Part shown: one piece after another, positions 60,302 through 64,000 of the stretch | Layout of the letters: each line of letters starts with the position of its first letter | How positions within the stretch are numbered: position 1 is the stretch's first letter | Source of the DNA: Dactylosporangium vinaceum | GTDB lineage: Bacteria > Actinomycetota > Actinomycetes > Mycobacteriales > Micromonosporaceae | Assembly (NCBI RefSeq): GCF_019904175.1 | Contig: NZ_CP061913.1 | Location: forward strand, 5,146,001-5,210,000 | Length of the DNA: 64,000 nucleotides | Direction: 5' to 3' | Notes under the pieces: generated by a model | Told to the model about the DNA's origin: nothing | The model's database searches: none | What the model saw: the letters and a program-made list of their open reading frames with translations, nothing else | Position numbers and translations under genes: made by a program

Positions 60302-61165
60302 ATGGACACACAACCGGATCAGCAGCGGATCGTCGTGGGCTTCGACGGATCACCGGAGGCGGGCGCGGCCCTCGACTGGGCGGTGGACGAGGCCGAGCGC
60401 ACCGGATGCCGGCTGCACATCGTGCACGCCTACCAGGTCGGCTGGCCGATCGGCTACTTCGACCAGCCCACCGCGCCCGCGGTCGAGCACACCCGGCGCC
60501 GCGCGGACCAGCTGGTCGCCGCGGCCGTCGCCGCCGTGCGGGCGCGGCGCCCCGGCCTGCCGGTGACCGGCATCGCGGTGCACGACGCCCCCGCGCCGGC
60601 CCTCATCCTCACCGGCACACCACACACGCGGCTGATCGTCGTGGGCAGCCGCGGCGCCGGCGGTGTCGCCGGTCTGCTGCTCGGCTCGGTCAGCCGGCAG
60701 GTCGCCTCCCACAGCTACGTGCCGGTGGTCGTCGTCCGCGGGCGGGCCACCGCCGGGCCCGTGGTCGTCGGCACCGACGGCTCGCCGGCCGCCGACGCGG
60801 CGCTGGAGTCGGCGTTCGCCGCGGCGGAGGCTCGCCACGCCCCGCTCGTGGCCGTCCGTGCGTACGTCCCACCGGCCACCCGGCCCGCGGCGATCGACGG
60901 CCTCGAGGCGACCGAGCGGGCCGCGCTCGACGCGTCGCTGCAGGGCTGGCGGGACAAGTACCCCGGCGTCGCCGTGACGGCGAGCCTGGGTGTCGGCAGC
61001 CCCGGCCCGATGCTGATCAACCGATCGCGCGGGGCGCAGCTGCTCGTCGTCGGCAGCCGGGGTCGTGGCGTGCTCACCGGGCTGCTCCTCGGCTCGACGG
61101 GACATCAGCTCATGCAGCACGCCGCCTGCCCAGTCGTCGTCGCGCACACCCGCACGGCCGCCTGA
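60302..61165 (+). CDS. Universal stress protein, two tandem UspA domains
   Basis: A 287-residue protein with two well-kept UspA domains. RIVVGFDGSPEAGAALDWAVDEAERTGCRLHIVHAY opens the first; both have complete ATP motifs (VVGSRGAGGVAGLLLGSVSRQVASHSYVPVVVV and VVGSRGRGVLTGLLLGSTGHQLMQHAACPVVVA). It is the best conserved of the three USPs in the window. ATG 60302 follows GGGAGGG. Tandem DosR-like boxes lie upstream. Confidence 0.93.
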   Translation: MDTQPDQQRIVVGFDGSPEAGAALDWAVDEAERTGCRLHIVHAYQVGWPIGYFDQPTAPAVEHTRRRADQLVAAAVAAVRARRPGLPVTGIAVHDAPAPALILTGTPHTRLIVVGSRGAGGVAGLLLGSVSRQVASHSYVPVVVVRGRATAGPVVVGTDGSPAADAALESAFAAAEARHAPLVAVRAYVPPATRPAAIDGLEATERAALDASLQGWRDKYPGVAVTASLGVGSPGPMLINRSRGAQLLVVGSRGRGVLTGLLLGSTGHQLMQHAACPVVVAHTRTAA

Positions 61166-61180
61166 GCCGCCGTCACCGCA

Positions 61181-61882
61181 TCACGCCGCGCGGGTCGCGT
61201 GCCGCCACAGCGCGGCCGCGACCCACGCCAGCCACGCGAACAGCAGCAGGCCGTACGCGGCGTAGGCCCAGCCGAGCACCGGGCGGAGCAATTCGCAGAC
61301 GAGCCCGACCGCGCCGGTGACCATGCCGAGCCGGGCGGGTCCGGCGCCGAACGGCCCGTGGCGCATCAACAGCGCGAGCAGGAGGATGCCGAGCGTCTGC
61401 AGCACGCCGATCACGGCCGGCCCGCCGTCGAGCGCGAGCAGGACCTCCGCGCCGGCGACGAACGGTGCCCGCTCGGGCGCTGTCGCGACGGCGGCGAACC
61501 GATCGCTCAGCACGACCATGGCCAACGATCCGTCGCCGGTGGTGGGCCAGGCGAACGACACGGCCCACGAGGCGACAGCCACCAGGCCGGCGATGGCCGC
61601 GTAGCCGCGCCCGCGATGGCGCACCGCCACGGCCAGCGCGAGACAGACGACCATCAACAGCAGGCTCGGCGCGAGCCAGAGCAGCTGCCGGACGATGTAG
61701 ACCGTCCGGTGGTCATGGACGAACGCCAGCACGGCCTCGCCTCCGGACCGGGGCGGCGCGGCGGTGACGGCGACGATGACCAGGGCCACGGCGTACAGGA
61801 CGACCGCGAGACCGGCACAGACGGCCCCGGCCCGGTAGAGCTGGCCCCACGCGGGGCCGGTTGGCACGCTCCGGGAATCCAC
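61181..61882 (-). CDS. Membrane protein, DUF4386-like
   Basis: A 233-residue protein with six or seven membrane segments (LYRAGAVCAGLAVVLYAVALVIVAV, IVRQLLWLAPSLLLMVVCLALAVAV, YAAIAGLVAVASWAVSFAWP, VIGVLQTLGILLLALLM, LGMVTGAVGLVCELLRPVLGWAYAAYGLLLFAWLAWVAAALW). The layout resembles DUF4386-family proteins of unknown role. GTG 61882 is chosen with AGGATG upstream; 61867 and 61915 are alternatives. Convergent with the USP gene. Confidence 0.75.
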   Translation of the reverse strand: MDSRSVPTGPAWGQLYRAGAVCAGLAVVLYAVALVIVAVTAAPPRSGGEAVLAFVHDHRTVYIVRQLLWLAPSLLLMVVCLALAVAVRHRGRGYAAIAGLVAVASWAVSFAWPTTGDGSLAMVVLSDRFAAVATAPERAPFVAGAEVLLALDGGPAVIGVLQTLGILLLALLMRHGPFGAGPARLGMVTGAVGLVCELLRPVLGWAYAAYGLLLFAWLAWVAAALWRHATRAA

Positions 61883-62030
61883 ACCCGCATCCTGGGCCGC
61901 GGTCCCGGTGATCACCAGGGTCGTCGGTCGCACGCGGCCGGGACCGTCGCCCCGGGCGCGCACCGGCCTGCGCCGGCCCTCGGGGCCGGCCCGCGCGGGC
62001 GCGTTCGTCACCGCCGGCGGCGCCCGGGTG

Positions 62031-62984
62031 TCACGGCTGGGCGTAGGGGCTGGCCCACTCGTGGCCGTCGGGCGCGTCGAGGCGTTCGACCTGGTCCGCG
62101 CTCAGCTTCAGCGCCACCCCGTCCAGCGCGGCGTCGAGCTGGTGCAGCTTGCTCCCGCCGAGCATCGGCCGGATGCCGCGCCCGGCGAGCCACGCGAGGA
62201 CGACCTGGCCCCGCGTCGCGCCCGTCTCCGCCGCGACCGCGTCGAGTGCGGCCAGGCGGGCCTCGTTGCCGCTGTGGGAGTACACCTGCGGAATCTCTTT
62301 GCCTGGATTGTCATAAGCCCCGGACAGCAGTGGTGTGTACGCCCACAGCTCCATCCCGTGCGCGGAGGCGTAGTCGACCTGCTCGTCACTGAGCACGCCG
62401 AACCGGTGCGCGACGCCGGGTGGCAGCGTGCCCGGCCGCGGCCGCAGATAGGTGGCGTTGAGCTGGAACGCGTCGAACGCTTTGCCGCCGCTCGCCCGGG
62501 CGTGGACGCGCCCGCGTTCGGTGAGCCAGGCGGGGAAGTTGGACACGCCGACCCGCGCGGTCGCCAGCCCGCTCAGCGCGTCCACCGTCGCCTCGATCGG
62601 GACCGAGCGGTCCTCCTGGTGCAGCCACAGCATGTCCACCCGATCGACGCCGAGCCGGTCCAGGCTCCCCGCGAACGCGGCCCGCACGGCGTCCGGCGCG
62701 AGCCCCTCCCGCCGGTCCGGCCACGACCCGGGCTCGATCGGCTCGGCGCCGAGCTTGGTGGCCAGCTTGACGCGCTCGCGTACCCCGGGCCGGGCCGCCA
62801 GCCACCGTCCGAGGACCCGCTCGCTGTCCCCGCCCCGCCCGTCGGCACTGGCCCAGAACGCATAGCAGTCGGCCGTGTCGATCCACTCGCCGCCCCGCTC
62901 CACGAACCGGTCGAGCAGCGCGAACGAGGTCTCCTCGTCAATGGTGGTCCCGAACATCATGGCCCCGAGCACCAGCTCCGTCAT
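62031..62984 (-). CDS. Aldo/keto reductase
   Basis: A 317-residue NADPH-dependent reductase. The catalytic tetrad is visible: Asp and Tyr in IDTADCYAFW, Lys in KLATKLG, His in MLWLHQED. RVGVSNFPAWLTERGRV and AYTPLLSGAYDN follow, and GGSKLHQLDAAL is the cofactor-binding end. ATG 62984 lies only 6 bp from the predicted -10 of a MerR-type promoter, so the mRNA would be nearly leaderless. No MerR gene is adjacent. Confidence 0.9.
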   Translation of the reverse strand: MTELVLGAMMFGTTIDEETSFALLDRFVERGGEWIDTADCYAFWASADGRGGDSERVLGRWLAARPGVRERVKLATKLGAEPIEPGSWPDRREGLAPDAVRAAFAGSLDRLGVDRVDMLWLHQEDRSVPIEATVDALSGLATARVGVSNFPAWLTERGRVHARASGGKAFDAFQLNATYLRPRPGTLPPGVAHRFGVLSDEQVDYASAHGMELWAYTPLLSGAYDNPGKEIPQVYSHSGNEARLAALDAVAAETGATRGQVVLAWLAGRGIRPMLGGSKLHQLDAALDGVALKLSADQVERLDAPDGHEWASPYAQP

Positions 62985-62990
62985 ACCGCG

Positions 62991-63021
62991 ACTCTGGCAC
63001 CTGGAGTGCACTCCAGGTCAA
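62991..63021 (-). promoter_or_regulatory. MerR-type promoter with 20-bp perfect palindrome
   Basis: On the minus strand, TTGACC (-35, 63016-63021) and CAGAGT (-10, 62991-62996) are 19 bp apart, and the spacer holds the perfect palindrome ACCTGGAGTGCACTCCAGGT (62999-63018). An over-long 19-bp spacer with a centred dyad is the hallmark of MerR-activated promoters. It drives the aldo/keto reductase gene. Confidence 0.8.
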
Positions 63022-63039
63022 GCGGGCGCGGCCCGGGCG

Positions 63040-63606
63040 ATGTACCGTTTCGGCGATTCGATGTCGATGGCCGCCGGCTCGGCGGCCGGTCGGGAGCCTG
63101 CCGTGCCGCCGCGCCTTCGGACCGCCGTGCGGGCGGTCATCCTGGACGGGGACGACCGGGTCCTGCTCTGCCGGTTCGTCGCTCCCCATCCGGCCGTCCC
63201 GAGCGGCGCGCCGGGCGTCTGGGCTGCTCCGGGCGGCGGCATCGAGCCAGGCGAGGACCGGCTGTCCGCGCTGCGCCGGGAGCTTCGGGAGGAGACCGGC
63301 CTGGTCCTCGCCGCCGACCCGCCGCACGTCTGGCATCAGGTGGTCGTCGAAGCCGGCCACGCGCCCGGCTTCGACGGCATCGTCAACGACTACTTCCTGG
63401 TCCGCACCGCCCACTTCGAGCCGCGCGGCGCGTGCACCGCCGGCGAGCTCGCCGCCGAGCTCATTGCCGGCTTCCGATGGTGGCGGCCGGCCGAGATCGC
63501 CGGCTACGCCGGGCCCGACCTGTTCTCCCCGCGTGACCTGGCCGCGCTGCTGACCGGCCTGCTCGCGACCGGGGTGCCCGCCGACCCCGTGCCGATGGGC
63601 CTGTGA
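63040..63606 (+). CDS. Nudix hydrolase
   Basis: A 188-residue protein. The Nudix box GGGIEPGEDRLSALRRELREETGL (near 65-90) has all key Glu/Arg positions. TAVRAVILDGDDRVLLCRFV precedes it, and WWRPAEIAGYAG lies in the C-terminal part. It hydrolyses a nucleoside diphosphate linked to another group; the substrate is not predictable. Start ATG 63040 is used; ATG 63061 or 63067 are possible. It is divergent from the aldo/keto reductase. Confidence 0.86.
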   Translation: MYRFGDSMSMAAGSAAGREPAVPPRLRTAVRAVILDGDDRVLLCRFVAPHPAVPSGAPGVWAAPGGGIEPGEDRLSALRRELREETGLVLAADPPHVWHQVVVEAGHAPGFDGIVNDYFLVRTAHFEPRGACTAGELAAELIAGFRWWRPAEIAGYAGPDLFSPRDLAALLTGLLATGVPADPVPMGL

Positions 63607-63674
63607 CAACGGGAAGCCTCACGTAGCATCTGTGGCGTTCGATCGTTCGGCGACGCGGCATCGGGGGCTCAGAC

Positions 63675-64000
63675 GTGGACGAAGAGCAGGCAGGCGCGGA
63701 CGTGACGGTCAACGCCGAGGGACCGGCCGACGCGGCAGCGGCCCCGCCGAAGCGGCGGCGGCTGCGCAGAGTGCTGCTCCGGTCGCTCATCGCGCTCGCC
63801 GTCCTCGCCGCACTGTGCGGCATCGGCGGCACCTACTACTTCGACTCCGTCGCGCTCCCCACGGATCTCACCCTCGCCCAGGCGACGACCATCTACTACG
63901 CCGACGGCACGACTGTCATGTCCCGCATCGGCGCGAACCGCACGCTCGTCGCCATCGGCCAGATTCCCGTCGACGTCCAGCACGCCGTCGTCGCCGCCGA
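63675..64000 (+). CDS. Class A penicillin-binding protein, N-terminal part (cut by window end)
   Basis: GTG 63675 opens a frame that runs off the window (about 108 residues). A short cytoplasmic head with KRRRLRRVLLR, one membrane helix (SLIALAVLAALCGIGGTYYF) and the start of the transglycosylase region follow. ATTIYYADGTTVMSRIGANRTLV and IPVDVQHAVVAA match the conserved entry of bifunctional PBPs (usually IPxxxxxAVxAxEDxxFxxHxG next). Cell-wall peptidoglycan polymerisation and cross-linking. Confidence 0.8.
   Translation, partial: MDEEQAGADVTVNAEGPADAAAAPPKRRRLRRVLLRSLIALAVLAALCGIGGTYYFDSVALPTDLTLAQATTIYYADGTTVMSRIGANRTLVAIGQIPVDVQHAVVAA

Overview
The window is very GC-rich, GTG starts and ATGA/GTGA gene overlaps are common, and the families present (MmyB-type XRE regulators, LAL-type LuxR ATPase, GH36 and DUF4832/DUF4874 secreted proteins, DUF1996, Hsp70/WD40-like proteins, ABC sugar importers without their own ATPase) point to a filamentous actinobacterium, most likely Micromonosporaceae (Actinoplanes/Dactylosporangium type). 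This placement is inference from gene content; no rRNA is present. I saw no tRNA, rRNA, CRISPR array, insertion sequence or prophage.

Region 1 (about 1-4.2 kb, 15.6-24.3 kb and 60.2-61.2 kb) is a dispersed dormancy/hypoxia-type gene set. It comprises a cNMP-binding protein, three universal stress proteins, a CoA-binding protein, a 53-residue small protein, two Acg-type nitroreductase-like proteins, a two-cysteine membrane protein, a sulfide:quinone reductase-DsrC-DsrE2-membrane protein operon, and the three-gene proton-translocating transhydrogenase pntAA-pntAB-pntB. Most of these promoters carry a 14-bp imperfect palindrome close to GGGACCTTCGGCCC, usually 50-80 bp before the start codon and in three places doubled at a 22-23 bp interval. 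This matches the DosR/DevR/OsdR box known from mycobacteria and streptomycetes. No DosR/DosS pair is in the window, so the regulator must lie elsewhere.

Region 2 (4.2-15.5 kb) holds a secreted CBM2-CE12 esterase under a perfect LacI-type operator, a YafY/WYL regulator divergent from a glyoxalase-like gene, a chemoreceptor, an SDR/XRE divergent pair, an ABC exporter (ATPase plus two membrane proteins) and a NarL-type two-component system. Region 3 (24.4-36.8 kb) holds a lipoprotein and then a carbohydrate island: truncated DeoR-type protein, GH36 alpha-galactosidase, CUT1 ABC importer, two adjacent secreted DUF4832-type proteins sharing a duplicated C-terminal module, and a ROK regulator.

Region 4 (36.8-53.6 kb) is mixed housekeeping and accessory: EcsC-like protein, methyltransferase/TetR pair, nucleotidyltransferase-like protein, a 14-blade WD40 protein preceded by what looks like an Hsp70 N-terminal remnant, DUF1963, ATP-grasp, a VOC-PPOX-UvrA-like operon, ArsR, LAL regulator, FKBP, beta-hydroxyacid dehydrogenase-like protein, and a TetR/SDR pair. 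Region 5 (53.5-64 kb) has a secreted CBM6-DUF1996 protein divergent from a response regulator-secreted CBM35-like protein-histidine kinase operon, a ferric-reductase-like flavocytochrome, an O-methyltransferase, a USP, a membrane protein, an aldo/keto reductase behind a MerR-type promoter, a Nudix hydrolase, and the start of a class A penicillin-binding protein cut by the window end.
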